Part shown: positions 53,715-62,556 of the stretch, in pieces
Layout: the number at the start of each line of letters is the position of its first letter
How positions within the stretch are numbered: position 1 is the stretch's first letter
Source: Achromobacter xylosoxidans
GTDB lineage: Bacteria > Pseudomonadota > Gammaproteobacteria > Burkholderiales > Burkholderiaceae_B
Assembly: GCF_001457475.1 (NCBI RefSeq)
Contig: NZ_LN831029.1
Coordinates: forward strand, 5,952,001-6,016,000
Direction of reading: 5' to 3'
Length of the DNA stretch: 64,000 bases
Notes under the pieces: model-generated
The model's database searches: none
What the model was told of the DNA's origin: nothing
What the model saw: only the letters and a program-made list of their open reading frames with translations
Made by a program: the position numbers and the translations under genes

Positions 53715-55070
53715 ATGAGCGATTTCGATTGGGTGGTGCGCGGCAATATCGTCGATCCGCACGGCATCGTGGAAAACGGCTGGCTGGCCGTGCGGGACGG
53801 CAGGATCGCCGCGCGCGGCGCCGGCGCGCCCCCCGCGGCGCGCGACAGCGTCGACGCCAGCGGGCAGTGGATCATCCCCGGCGTGGTCGACGGCCAGGTG
53901 CACTCCGGCAGCCAGGCCAACCAGGAAGGGCTGGGCTGGGCCTCGCGCGCCGCCGCCGCCGGCGGCGTCACGGTCATGGTCGACATGCCCTACGACGATC
54001 CCGAACCGGTCGCCTCGCGCCCGCACCTGGACGCCAAGATCGCCGAGGTCGAGCGCGACTGCCACGTCGACGTGGCGCTGTTCGGCACCCTGAACAAGGA
54101 ACACGGCCTGGCGGCCGCCGCCGGCCTGATCGAAGGCGGCGTCTGTGCCTTCAAGTTCTCGACCTTCGAAGCCACCCCCGGCCGCTTCCCGCGTATCGAG
54201 GAAGACGACCTGTACGAGGCTTTCCGCCTGATCGCGCCGTCCGGCCTGGTGTGCGGCGTGCACAACCAGATGCAGGAGATGACGCGCAAGAACATCGCCC
54301 GCCTGATCGAGGCCGACGACACCGGCTGGGACGCCTTCATGCGCGCCCATACGCCCCTGATCGAGAACCTGGCCACCGCGCTGATCTACGAGATCGGCGC
54401 CGAAACCGGCGCCCGCGCCCACGCGGTGCACGTGTCGACCTCGCGCGGCTTCGAGATCTGCAACATGTACCGCCGCAACGGCCACCGCGCCAGCATCGAG
54501 ACCTGCGTGCAGTACCTGATGCTGAACCACGAGGAACACACGCGCCGCTTCGGCGCCAAGACCAAGCATTACCCGCCGATCCGCCCCAAGGCCGAGGTCG
54601 ACCTGCTGTGGACCCACATCGCCAACGACGAATGCACCTTCGTGTCATCGGATCACGTCAGCTGGGGCCTGGAGCGCAAACAGAACCCCAACGTCTTCAA
54701 GAACTCGTCCGGCGGCCCGGGCCTGGAAACGCTGCTGCCGGCCTTCTGGACCGGTTGCGAGGAACACGGCATCTCGCCGTCGATGGTGGTGCGCCAGCTG
54801 TGCGACAACCCCGCGCGCCACTTCCTGCTGGACGACCGCAAAGGCACGCTGGACGTCGGCAAGGACGCCGACATCGTCATCCTGACGCCGGAGCGCCATG
54901 CCTACGATCCGTCCACCAGCCTGTCGGCGGTGCAATGGAGTTCGTTCGAGGGCCGCGAGTTCACCGTGCGCGTGGCCGGCACCTGGTGCCGCGGCCAGCA
55001 GGTCTACGACGGCCGCCGCATCGTCAACAACCAGGGCGACGGCCGCTTCCTGCGTCCGCGCAAGGCGTGA
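53715..55070 (+). CDS. hydantoinase/allantoinase-like amidohydrolase, probable hydantoin-5-propionate hydrolase
   Basis: A 451-residue cyclic amidohydrolase of the dihydropyrimidinase/allantoinase family. The metal cluster residues visible are His in DGQVH, the carboxylated Lys of CAFKFST, His in CGVHNQ, His in HAVHVST and Asp in SSDHVSW. The first His of the usual HxH is Gln (DGQVH), which is unusual. It would open the hydantoin ring of hydantoin-5-propionate to N-carbamoyl-glutamate. ATG 53715 has GGAAGGGG just upstream; ATG 53703 is possible. It lies two bases from the M20 hydrolase gene, so the two form an operon. Confidence 0.87.
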   Translation: MSDFDWVVRGNIVDPHGIVENGWLAVRDGRIAARGAGAPPAARDSVDASGQWIIPGVVDGQVHSGSQANQEGLGWASRAAAAGGVTVMVDMPYDDPEPVASRPHLDAKIAEVERDCHVDVALFGTLNKEHGLAAAAGLIEGGVCAFKFSTFEATPGRFPRIEEDDLYEAFRLIAPSGLVCGVHNQMQEMTRKNIARLIEADDTGWDAFMRAHTPLIENLATALIYEIGAETGARAHAVHVSTSRGFEICNMYRRNGHRASIETCVQYLMLNHEEHTRRFGAKTKHYPPIRPKAEVDLLWTHIANDECTFVSSDHVSWGLERKQNPNVFKNSSGGPGLETLLPAFWTGCEEHGISPSMVVRQLCDNPARHFLLDDRKGTLDVGKDADIVILTPERHAYDPSTSLSAVQWSSFEGREFTVRVAGTWCRGQQVYDGRRIVNNQGDGRFLRPRKA

Positions 55071-55071
55071 A

Positions 55072-56334
55072 ATGGCTATGTCCTTGCCCCCATTGAACGC
55101 CGAGCGCCTCTGGCAGCGTGTCGAGACCCTGTCACGCTACACCCTGCCCGACCAGCCCTGGACCCGGCGCGCCTTTTCGCCGCTGTTCCTCGAGGCACGC
55201 GACTGGCTGCGCGGTGAATTCGAGGCCGCGGGTTTGACCACCCGCCTGGACGCCGGCGGCAACCTCATCGGCGCCCGCGCCGGCCGCAACGCGCAACGCC
55301 AGCCCATCGCCACCGGCTCGCACTGCGACACCGTCATGAGCGGCGGCCGCTTCGACGGCATCATCGGCGTGCTGGCCGGCATCGAGGTCGCCCACACCAT
55401 GCGGGAACACGGCATCGAACTGGAGCATCCCTTCGAGGTCATCGACTTCCTGTCGGAAGAACCCAGCGACTACGGCATCTCGTGCGTCGGCAGCCGCGCC
55501 CTGAGCGGCCAGTTGAGCGCCGACATGCTGGCCGCGCGCAACGCCGACGGCGAGACGCTGGCGCAGGGCATCGCCCGCATCGGCGGCGATCCGACCGCGC
55601 TGACCCAGCCCCTGCGCGGCCCGGACGGCACCGCCGCCTTCGTCGAACTGCACATCGAGCAAGGCCCGGTGCTGGAAAGCCGCCAACTGCCCATCGGCGT
55701 GGTCACCAACATCGTCGGCATCCGCCGCGTGCTGATCACGGTCGAAGGCCAGCCCGATCACGCCGGCACCACGCCCATGGACATCCGCCGCGACGCCCTG
55801 GTGGGCGCGGCCCGCATCATCGACGCCGCCAGCCGCCAGGCCAGCGCCGCCAGCGGCAACCCGCACTACGTGGTCGCCACCGTCGGCAAGCTCGCCATGA
55901 CGCCCAACGCCGCCAACGCCGTGCCCGGCCGCGTCGAACTGACGCTGGAAATGCGCAGCGACAGCAACGCCGTGCTGGACGCTTTCCCCGAAACGCTGAT
56001 GGCTGGCGTGGCCGCCGACCTGAAGGCGCTGCGCTTGACCGCCGGCTTCGTGCAACTGAGCCGGGCCCAGCCCACCGACTGCACGCCGCTGGTGATGGAC
56101 GCGGTGCAGGCCGCCGCCGACCAGCTCGGCTACGCCAGCATGCGCCTGCCCAGCGGCGCCGGCCACGACGCCGTCTACATGGCGCCCACCGGCCCCATCG
56201 GCATGATCTTCATCCCCTGCCTGAACGGGCGCAGCCACTGCCCCGAGGAGTGGATCGAGCCGGCGCAGCTGCTGGACGGCACCCGCGTGCTGTACCAGAC
56301 CGTGCTGGAACTGGATCGCAGGCTGCGCGGCTAG
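55072..56334 (+). CDS. M20 Zn-hydrolase, probable N-carbamoyl-glutamate amidohydrolase
   Basis: A 420-residue peptidase-M20-type enzyme of the allantoate amidohydrolase/L-carbamoylase group. Metal and substrate motifs: ATGSHCDTVMSGGRFDG, the catalytic Glu pair of FLSEEPSDYG, ELHIEQGPVLE, DHAGTTPMD in the lid domain and GAGHDA near the end. Such enzymes cut N-carbamoyl or ureido amino acids. With the hydantoinase it would produce L-glutamate, CO2 and ammonia. It ends in convergent overlap with the next membrane gene. Allantoate hydrolysis cannot be ruled out from sequence, but no purine genes are present. Confidence 0.87.
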   Translation: MAMSLPPLNAERLWQRVETLSRYTLPDQPWTRRAFSPLFLEARDWLRGEFEAAGLTTRLDAGGNLIGARAGRNAQRQPIATGSHCDTVMSGGRFDGIIGVLAGIEVAHTMREHGIELEHPFEVIDFLSEEPSDYGISCVGSRALSGQLSADMLAARNADGETLAQGIARIGGDPTALTQPLRGPDGTAAFVELHIEQGPVLESRQLPIGVVTNIVGIRRVLITVEGQPDHAGTTPMDIRRDALVGAARIIDAASRQASAASGNPHYVVATVGKLAMTPNAANAVPGRVELTLEMRSDSNAVLDAFPETLMAGVAADLKALRLTAGFVQLSRAQPTDCTPLVMDAVQAAADQLGYASMRLPSGAGHDAVYMAPTGPIGMIFIPCLNGRSHCPEEWIEPAQLLDGTRVLYQTVLELDRRLRG

Positions 56335-56771
56335 CGCCGCGATCCGGCCGTCCGGCGCAGGACGCCGCGCACAACCGCGGCGGCCAGCGCCAGCGGCAGC
56401 GCGATATCCCACTGGTCCAGGAACAACTCGAAGGTCGCCTCCCCGCGCGCCCAGGTGTTGCCAAACACCTGGGGGTCGGGCGGCCCAAGATAGATGGCAA
56501 GCAGCGCCGCCACGGCGACGAGCGCGGCGCGCCCCGGCGCCGACAACCTGGCCCGCCACAACCGCTCGGCCAGCGCCAGGACCGCCGTCGCAACCAGCCC
56601 GGCGAATATCGCATCCAGGAAGAAATCGGCGCGCTCGTACATATAGGGCGCCTGGGGAATTTCCAGCCCATAGCTGCCCGTGCGCAGCTTGGCGGTCAGG
56701 CAGGCGCCGAACAACGACGCCGTGGCGAAGAACAACAGGAAATCGCGCAGGCGCGACAGCAATCTGGGCAT
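56331..56771 (-). CDS. four-helix membrane protein, unknown function
   Basis: A 146-residue inner-membrane protein with four hydrophobic segments (about 10-28, 52-68, 80-97 and 118-136). The loop RTGSYGLEIPQAPYMYERAD holds the only polar stretch of note. No family is recognised. ATG 56771 is chosen; the ribosome site is weak and upstream ATGs exist. Its tail overlaps the carbamoylase stop by four bases in convergent orientation. Confidence 0.65.
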   Translation of the reverse strand: MPRLLSRLRDFLLFFATASLFGACLTAKLRTGSYGLEIPQAPYMYERADFFLDAIFAGLVATAVLALAERLWRARLSAPGRAALVAVAALLAIYLGPPDPQVFGNTWARGEATFELFLDQWDIALPLALAAAVVRGVLRRTAGSRR

Positions 56772-56895
56772 GGGAAAGGTCGGGAAACGGCGGGCAGCCC
56801 GCAGCATGCCACAAAGCTGCATCGCGCCGGGCGTAAACTGGCAACAGCACCATACGCTGCACGCGGCCGCCGAGGGGCAGCCGCCGGAGATGACC

Positions 56896-57063
56896 ATGCA
56901 TGCCACCACCACACGCGCACTTGCCTTGCTGGCCGCCCTGCTGATCCTGGGCGGCTGTTCCTCGCTGGGTCCCGGCGGCCCGCCGCACCCGGGCGCCGCC
57001 AATCCCTACAGCAGCGGCGGCTTCCATGATGCCGGCCCCAACTATCCGGACACCGGTCCCTGA
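56896..57063 (+). CDS. small Gly/Pro-rich lipoprotein
   Basis: A 55-residue lipoprotein precursor: MHATTTRALALLAALLILGG-Cys with lipobox LILGGC, then a mature part of about 35 residues rich in Gly, Pro and Ser (ending PNYPDTGP). CGGAG lies six bases before ATG 56896. No family is recognised; such tiny lipoproteins are common as envelope-stress or anchoring proteins. Confidence 0.7.
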   Translation: MHATTTRALALLAALLILGGCSSLGPGGPPHPGAANPYSSGGFHDAGPNYPDTGP

Positions 57064-57134
57064 AACAGGCCGGATCGCCTCGCACGCGCCATCCGCCGGC
57101 CCGCGCGGGGTACTGTTGACTGTCGATGCCCGCG

Positions 57135-57365
57135 CTAGGCGCTCCGGGCCGCGTCCAACGCGGCCCGCGGCTCATTGGCCAGCCGGAACCAGCGCTGCAC
57201 CCGCTGCCAGTGCGCATCGCCATAGAGCCGGCGAAACCGCAGGTTGTCGTCGGATTGCGGATCCGCCATCGCCGCCAGGCGCTGCGCGATGAATTCCGGA
57301 GTCAGTGAAAGGCCGCAGTCGATCGTGATGCAACGGTGCCACTGCGCATAGGTTTCGGGGATCAT
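57135..57365 (-). CDS. hypothetical protein downstream of type-B L36
   Basis: A 76-residue soluble protein, MIPETYAQWHRCITIDCGLS onward, rich in Arg, Trp and Asp (LYGDAHWQRVQRWF). I do not recognise a family. GGAAAG lies six bases before the ATG. It follows the L36 gene and a 36-codon frame on the same strand, so it may share the zinc-responsive transcript. Confidence 0.65.
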   Translation of the reverse strand: MIPETYAQWHRCITIDCGLSLTPEFIAQRLAAMADPQSDDNLRFRRLYGDAHWQRVQRWFRLANEPRAALDAARSA

Positions 57366-57376
57366 TCCAGCTTTCC

Positions 57377-57487
57377 TCAGATCAACAGCCAGGCCGTCAC
57401 CACCGAGGTCGCGGCCTGGCGGGCCGCCAGGGTCCAGGCGTGGCGGGCGCCGACCACCGCCACTTCCAGGACTTTCGCTTGCACCAT
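57377..57487 (-). CDS. possible 36-residue peptide between L36 and the hypothetical gene
   Basis: Frame MVQAKVLEVAVVGARHAWTL continuing to AWLLI, ending 11 bases before the next ATG. It starts seven bases after the L36 stop, which supports translational continuity. It is short, hydrophobic at the end, and without a clear ribosome site. Confidence 0.3.
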   Translation of the reverse strand: MVQAKVLEVAVVGARHAWTLAARQAATSVVTAWLLI

Positions 57488-57493
57488 GCGCGG

Positions 57494-57634
57494 CTACTTG
57501 TGCTTGGCCCCGCCCTGGCGCGCCTTGAAGCGCGGATTGGATTTGCAGATCACGTAGATGCGCCCGCGGCGCTTGACCACCTGGCAGTCGCGATGGCGGG
57601 TCTTGGCGTCTTTGAGAGAGGAAAGGACTTTCAT
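57494..57634 (-). CDS. rpmJ: type-B 50S ribosomal protein L36 (zinc-independent)
   Basis: A 46-residue alternative L36, [20 protein letters not shown]... with [12 protein letters not shown], matching the YkgO form. It lacks the zinc-binding Cys/Cys/Cys/His set of normal L36 and has only Cys17 and Cys30. In other bacteria this paralogue replaces the zinc form under zinc starvation and is repressed by Zur. ATG 57634 is the family start; an open frame extends upstream but is not conserved. Confidence 0.95.
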   Translation of the reverse strand: MKVLSSLKDAKTRHRDCQVVKRRGRIYVICKSNPRFKARQGGAKHK

Positions 57635-57706
57635 GCGGAAGGCTCCGGCAAGGGGATGGAAAGAGGGGCGATGGCCATCGAGGGCCGCCGGCGATATTGA
57701 ATGATA

Positions 57707-57721
57707 TGTAATAACATTACA
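57707..57721. promoter_or_regulatory. candidate Zur box upstream of type-B L36
   Basis: TGTAAT-AAC-ATTACA is a perfect 6-bp inverted repeat, about 73 bp upstream of the L36 start in a promoter-like AT-rich stretch. Type-B L36 genes are commonly Zur-regulated, and this size and symmetry fit Zur sites. Identity of the binding protein is inferred. Confidence 0.65.
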
Positions 57722-57775
57722 ATTGTCACGCCGATTACGCCTAGGCCGCTTGCGCCCATCTTGGACCAAGGGTAA

Positions 57776-57849
57776 ATTGTTGACAATCAATCGCCATACG
57801 GCGTTGCTTATCGGGTTTTCACCCAAAAAATCATCCGATTGTTGACACC
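57776..57849 (+). promoter_or_regulatory. paired GntR operator-like sites of the acnD-prpF operon
   Basis: ATTGT-TG-ACAAT (57776-57787) is a palindrome with a perfect TTGACA -35 hexamer inside it. The same ATTGTTGACA recurs at 57838-57847, ending two bases before the regulator ATG. The 62-bp spacing is close to six helical turns. FadR-subgroup GntR proteins bind short TNGTNNNACNA-type sites, so autoregulation is plausible. Confidence 0.6.
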
Positions 57850-58560
57850 ATGAGCAAAGTGCTGACGCTACCGGGCGCCGCGCACGACGACAGCGAGACC
57901 TTGGCGGAACAGATTTTCCGCAAGATCCAGTCCGCCATCGTCAAGGGCGAGATCGCCCCCGGCAGCAAGATTTCCGAACCGGAACTGGCGCGCATCCACG
58001 GCGTCAGCCGCGGCCCGCTGCGCGAGGCCCTGCACCGGCTCGAGGGCCAGCGATTGCTGGTGCGCGTGCCGCACGCCGGCGCCCGCGTGGTCTCGCTCAG
58101 CCCGCAGGAACTGGCCGAACTCTACGAAATCCGCGAATCGCTCGAAGGCATGGCCTGCCGCCTGGCGGCCGAACGCATGGCGCCGGCGGAAGTCGAGGAA
58201 GTGCGCCAGGTGCTGCACGCCCACGAAAAAGACGAAGCCTTCCAGGCCGGCATCGGCTACTACCAGCAGGAAGGCGACTACGATTTCCACTACCGTATCG
58301 TCAAAGGCAGCGGCAACCAGATGCTGTTCCGCATGCTGTGCGACGAGCTCTACCAGCTGGCGCGGATGTACCGTATCCAGTACTCGACCACCCCCAACCG
58401 CCCGCGGCAGTCGTATGCCGAGCATCACCGCATTCTGGACGCCATCGCCGACCGCGATGGCGAACTGGCTGAACTCCTGATGCGCCGCCACATCCGCGCA
58501 TCCCGTCTCAACATTGAAAAACAGATCGCTCAGGGCAACCTGAAGCGCACCGAGGCATGA
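57850..58560 (+). CDS. GntR/FadR-family regulator of the 2-methylcitrate branch
   Basis: A 236-residue regulator with an N-terminal winged helix (about 15-80: [20 protein letters not shown], then [20 protein letters not shown]) and a C-terminal FCD ligand domain with His residues for a metal or acid ligand ([15 protein letters not shown], later [14 protein letters not shown]). It precedes acnD and prpF, with its stop overlapping the acnD ATG, as in other betaproteobacteria. Propionate-derived methylcitrate is the probable signal. Confidence 0.92.
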   Translation: MSKVLTLPGAAHDDSETLAEQIFRKIQSAIVKGEIAPGSKISEPELARIHGVSRGPLREALHRLEGQRLLVRVPHAGARVVSLSPQELAELYEIRESLEGMACRLAAERMAPAEVEEVRQVLHAHEKDEAFQAGIGYYQQEGDYDFHYRIVKGSGNQMLFRMLCDELYQLARMYRIQYSTTPNRPRQSYAEHHRILDAIADRDGELAELLMRRHIRASRLNIEKQIAQGNLKRTEA

Positions 58561-61175
58561 ACAAATCCTATCGCAAGCCCCTGCAAGGCACCCGCCTGGA
58601 CTATTTCGACGCGCGCGCCGCCGTGGACGCCATCGCCCCCGGCGCCTACGACCGCCTGCCCTATACCTCGCGCGTGCACGCCGAGAACCTGGTGCGTCGC
58701 TGCGATCCGGTGCTGCTGACCGACGCGCTCAAGCAGTTGATCGAACGCCGCCGCGACCTGGACTTTCCGTGGTATCCGGCGCGCGTGGTCTGTCATGACA
58801 TCCTCGGCCAGACCGCGCTGGTCGACCTGGCCGGCCTGCGCGACGCCATCGCCGACAAGGGCGGCGACCCCGCCAAGGTCAACCCCGTGGTGCCGGTGCA
58901 GCTGATCGTCGACCACTCGCTGGCGGTGGAATACGGCGGCAACGATCCCGACGCCTTCGCCAAGAACCGCGCGGTGGAAGACCGCCGCAACGAAGACCGC
59001 TTCCACTTCATCGACTGGACCAAGCAGGCCTTCCGCAACATCGAAGTGGTGCCCCCGGGCAACGGCATCATGCACCAGATCAACCTGGAGCGGATGTCGC
59101 CGGTGATCTACACGCAGGACGGCGTGGCCTTCCCCGACACGCTGGTCGGCACCGACAGCCACACCCCGCACGTGGACGCGCTCGGCGTGATCGCCATCGG
59201 CGTGGGCGGCCTGGAAGCCGAGAACGTGATGCTGGGCCGCGCCTCGTGGATGCGCCTGCCCGACATCGTCGGCGTCGAACTGACCGGCCGCGCCGGCCCC
59301 GGCATCACCGCCACCGACGTGGTGCTGACGCTGACCGAATTCCTGCGCAAGGAAAAAGTCGTGGGCGCCTACCTGGAGTTCCACGGCGAAGGCGCCGCCA
59401 GCCTGACGCTGGGCGACCGCGCCACCATCTCCAACATGGCGCCCGAGTACGGCGCCACCGCCGCGATGTTCGCCATCGATCAACAGACCATCGACTACCT
59501 GCGCCTGACCGGCCGCGAGGACGAGCAGATCGCGCTGGTGGAAAACTACGCCAAAACCGCCGGTCTGTGGGCAGACAGCCTCAAGACCGCCGAATACGAG
59601 CGCGTGCTGCGCTTTGACCTGTCGACCGTGGTGCGCACCCTGGCCGGCCCGTCCAATCCGCACCGCCGCCTGCCGGTGGCCGACCTGGCCGAGCGCGGTA
59701 TCGCCGGCACGGTCGAGAACCAGCCCGGCCTGATGCCCGACGGCGCCGTCATCATCGCCGCCATCACCAGCTGCACCAACACCAGCAACCCGCGCAACGT
59801 CATCGCCGCCGGCCTGCTGGCGCGCAACGCCAACCGCGCCGGCCTGACGCGCAAGCCGTGGGTCAAGAGTTCGCTGGCGCCCGGCTCCAAGGCCGTGGCC
59901 CTGTACCTAGACGAAGCCGGCCTGACCGCCGACCTGGAAAAGCTCGGCTTCGGCGTCGTGGCATTTGCCTGTACCACGTGCAACGGCATGTCGGGCGCGC
60001 TCGACCCCGTGATCCAGCAGGAGATCATCGACCGCGACCTGTACGCCACCGCCGTGCTGTCCGGCAACCGCAACTTCGACGGCCGCATCCATCCCTACGC
60101 CAAGCAGGCCTTCCTGGCCTCGCCGCCGCTGGTGGTGGCCTATGCCATCGCCGGCACCATCCGCTTCGACATCGAGCGCGACGTGCTTGGCACCGACGCC
60201 AGCGGCCGCGAGATCCGCCTGAAGGACATCTGGCCGAGCGACGAAGAGATCGACGCCATGGTCAAGGCCGCCGTCAAGCCGGAACAGTTCCGCAAGGTCT
60301 ACGCGCCCATGTTCGGCCTGCGCAACGAGCGCGACGCCGCGGTCGAGCCGCTGTACGCCTGGCGCCCGCAGAGCACCTACATCCGCCGCCCGCCGTACTG
60401 GGAAGGCGCGCTGGCCGGCGAGCGCACGCTGCGCGGCATGCGGCCGCTGGCCGTGCTGGGCGACAACATCACCACCGACCACCTGTCGCCGTCCAACGCC
60501 ATCCTGATGGACAGCGCCGCCGGCGAATACCTGCATAAGATGGGCCTGCCCGAAGAGGACTTCAACTCCTACGCCACCCACCGCGGCGACCACCTGACCG
60601 CGCAGCGCGCCACCTTCGCCAATCCCAAGCTGTTCAACGAGATGGTCAGGAACGCCGACGGCACGGTCAAGCAAGGCTCGCTGGCCCGCGTCGAACCGGA
60701 AGGCAAGGAGATGCGCATGTGGGAAGCGATCGAGACCTACATGGACCGCAAGCAGCCGCTCATCATCGTGGCCGGCGCGGACTACGGCCAGGGTTCGTCG
60801 CGCGACTGGGCCGCCAAGGGCGTGCGCCTGGCCGGCGTCGAGGCCATCGCCGCCGAAGGCTTCGAGCGCATCCACCGCACCAACCTGATCGGCATGGGCG
60901 TGCTGCCGCTGGAATTCAAGCCCGGCGTGAACCGCAAGACGCTGGCCCTGGACGGCACCGAGACCTACGACGTGGTGGGCGAACGCAAGCCGCGCGCCGA
61001 CCTGACGCTGGTGATCCACCGCCGCAATGGCGAGACGCTGGAAGTGCCGATGACCTGTCGCCTCGACACCGCGGAAGAAGTGTCGATCTACGAGGCCGGC
61101 GGCGTGCTGCAACGCTTCGCGCAGGACTTCCTGGAAGCCGAATCGGCCGCCGGTTCGGCCAAGAAGGCCAGCTGA
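58557..61175 (+). CDS. acnD: Fe/S-dependent 2-methylisocitrate dehydratase
   Basis: An 872-residue aconitase-type enzyme that dehydrates 2-methylcitrate to trans-2-methylaconitate in propionate degradation. Fe-S ligand cysteines lie in ITSCTNTSNPRN and FACTTCNGMSG. The swivel domain has DNITTDHLSPSNAI and the C-terminal GADYGQGSSRDWAAKG. Presence of prpF immediately after marks it as AcnD rather than AcnA. All catalytic motifs are intact and length is normal. The ATG overlaps the gntR stop (ATGA). Confidence 0.96.
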   Translation: MNKSYRKPLQGTRLDYFDARAAVDAIAPGAYDRLPYTSRVHAENLVRRCDPVLLTDALKQLIERRRDLDFPWYPARVVCHDILGQTALVDLAGLRDAIADKGGDPAKVNPVVPVQLIVDHSLAVEYGGNDPDAFAKNRAVEDRRNEDRFHFIDWTKQAFRNIEVVPPGNGIMHQINLERMSPVIYTQDGVAFPDTLVGTDSHTPHVDALGVIAIGVGGLEAENVMLGRASWMRLPDIVGVELTGRAGPGITATDVVLTLTEFLRKEKVVGAYLEFHGEGAASLTLGDRATISNMAPEYGATAAMFAIDQQTIDYLRLTGREDEQIALVENYAKTAGLWADSLKTAEYERVLRFDLSTVVRTLAGPSNPHRRLPVADLAERGIAGTVENQPGLMPDGAVIIAAITSCTNTSNPRNVIAAGLLARNANRAGLTRKPWVKSSLAPGSKAVALYLDEAGLTADLEKLGFGVVAFACTTCNGMSGALDPVIQQEIIDRDLYATAVLSGNRNFDGRIHPYAKQAFLASPPLVVAYAIAGTIRFDIERDVLGTDASGREIRLKDIWPSDEEIDAMVKAAVKPEQFRKVYAPMFGLRNERDAAVEPLYAWRPQSTYIRRPPYWEGALAGERTLRGMRPLAVLGDNITTDHLSPSNAILMDSAAGEYLHKMGLPEEDFNSYATHRGDHLTAQRATFANPKLFNEMVRNADGTVKQGSLARVEPEGKEMRMWEAIETYMDRKQPLIIVAGADYGQGSSRDWAAKGVRLAGVEAIAAEGFERIHRTNLIGMGVLPLEFKPGVNRKTLALDGTETYDVVGERKPRADLTLVIHRRNGETLEVPMTCRLDTAEEVSIYEAGGVLQRFAQDFLEAESAAGSAKKAS

Positions 61176-61240
61176 CACCCCACCGCATGGCGGGCGCCGC
61201 GGCACCCGCCTTTCCCACCCAAGACATCAGGACTGCCCCC

Positions 61241-62425
61241 ATGGCCCATGCCCCCCAGATCAAGATTCCCGCCACCTACATGCGCGGCGGCACCAGCAAA
61301 GGCGTGTTCTTCAAGCTCGACGACCTGCCTGAATCCGCCCGCGTGCCGGGCCCGGCCCGCGACGCGCTGCTGATGCGCGTGATCGGCAGCCCCGACCCCT
61401 ACGGCAAGCAGATCGACGGCATGGGCGCGGCCACCTCCAGCACCAGCAAGACCGTCATCATCGGCAAGAGCAGCCGTCCCGAACATGACGTCGACTACCT
61501 GTTCGGCCAGGTCTCGATCGACCAGGCCTTCGTCGACTGGAGCGGCAACTGCGGCAACCTGTCGGCCGCCGTCGGCCCCTTCGCCATCAGCAACGGCCTG
61601 GTGGACCCGGACCGCATCCCGCGCAACGGCATCGCCGTGGTGCGCATCTGGCAGGCCAACATCCAGAAGACCATCATCGCCCACGTGCCCATCACCGACG
61701 GCGCGGTGCAGGAGACCGGCGACTTCGAGCTGGACGGCGTGACCTTCCCAGCCGCCGAGCTGCAACTGGAATTCATGAACCCGGCCGAGGAAGGCGACGG
61801 CGGCTCGATGTTCCCCACCGGCAACCTGGTGGACGACCTGGAAGTGCCCGGCATCGGCACCTTCAAGGCCACCATGATCAACTCCGGCATCCCCACCATT
61901 TTCCTGGACGCCGAGGCGCTGGGCTACACCGGCACCGAGTTGCAGGACGACATCAACGGCGACGCCGCCGCGCTGGCGCGCTTCGAGACCATCCGCGCCC
62001 ACGGCGCGCTGCGCATGGGCCTGATCCAGAAACTGGAAGAAGCCGCCGCGCGCCAGCACACGCCCAAGGTGGCCTTCGTGGCCCGTCCCAAAGCCTACAC
62101 GTCCTCCAGCGGCAAGCAGATCGGCGCCGGCGACATCGACGTGCTGGTGCGCGCCCTGTCCATGGGCAAGCTGCACCACGCCATGATGGGCACCGCTTCG
62201 GTCGCCATCGCCACCGCCGCGGCCGTGCCCGGCACGCTGGTCAACCTGGCGGCCGGCGGCGGCCAGCGCGACCAGGTCAACTTCGGCCACCCCTCGGGCA
62301 CGCTGCGCGTCGGCGCCCAGGCCCAGCTGATCGACGGCGAATGGACCGTCACCAAGGCCATCATGAGCCGCAGCGCGCGCGTGCTGATGGAAGGCCGGGT
62401 GCACGTGCCGCCCACCGGGTTCTGA
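61241..62425 (+). CDS. prpF: 2-methylaconitate cis-trans isomerase
   Basis: A 394-residue isomerase that acts on trans-2-methylaconitate from AcnD so that AcnB/AcnA can finish the methylcitrate cycle. It has the PrpF start IKIPATYMRGGTSKGVFFKL, the conserved WSGNCGNLSAAVGPF with active-site Cys, MINSGIPTIFLDA and HPSGTLRVG. AGGA lies eight bases before ATG 61241. prpB and prpC are not in the window. Confidence 0.96.
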   Translation: MAHAPQIKIPATYMRGGTSKGVFFKLDDLPESARVPGPARDALLMRVIGSPDPYGKQIDGMGAATSSTSKTVIIGKSSRPEHDVDYLFGQVSIDQAFVDWSGNCGNLSAAVGPFAISNGLVDPDRIPRNGIAVVRIWQANIQKTIIAHVPITDGAVQETGDFELDGVTFPAAELQLEFMNPAEEGDGGSMFPTGNLVDDLEVPGIGTFKATMINSGIPTIFLDAEALGYTGTELQDDINGDAAALARFETIRAHGALRMGLIQKLEEAAARQHTPKVAFVARPKAYTSSSGKQIGAGDIDVLVRALSMGKLHHAMMGTASVAIATAAAVPGTLVNLAAGGGQRDQVNFGHPSGTLRVGAQAQLIDGEWTVTKAIMSRSARVLMEGRVHVPPTGF

Positions 62426-62510
62426 GGCCGGGGCCGCGCCGCCGCCCGGGCAAGCCCCCCGGCGGTGGCGCGCCATTTCAGCCGATGCCGGGCGCTTGGA
62501 TATCGATGTT

Positions 62511-62529
62511 GATAATGGTTACTATTAAC
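62511..62529. promoter_or_regulatory. Fur box upstream of fecI
   Basis: GATAATGGTTACTATTAAC matches the 19-bp consensus GATAATGATAATCATTATC at 14 positions by my count and lies 27 bp before the sigma-factor ATG. Iron-responsive repression of fecI-type genes by Fur is standard. Confidence 0.8.
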
Positions 62530-62556
62530 GTCTGATCTACCCGCCCCTGCCCGGCC

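Noticed and set aside
55072..56334. Purine (allantoin) degradation role for the hydantoinase and M20 pair
   Set aside because: Families overlap with allantoinase and allantoate amidohydrolase, but no other purine-breakdown gene is present and the neighbouring genes point to thio-imidazole compounds.
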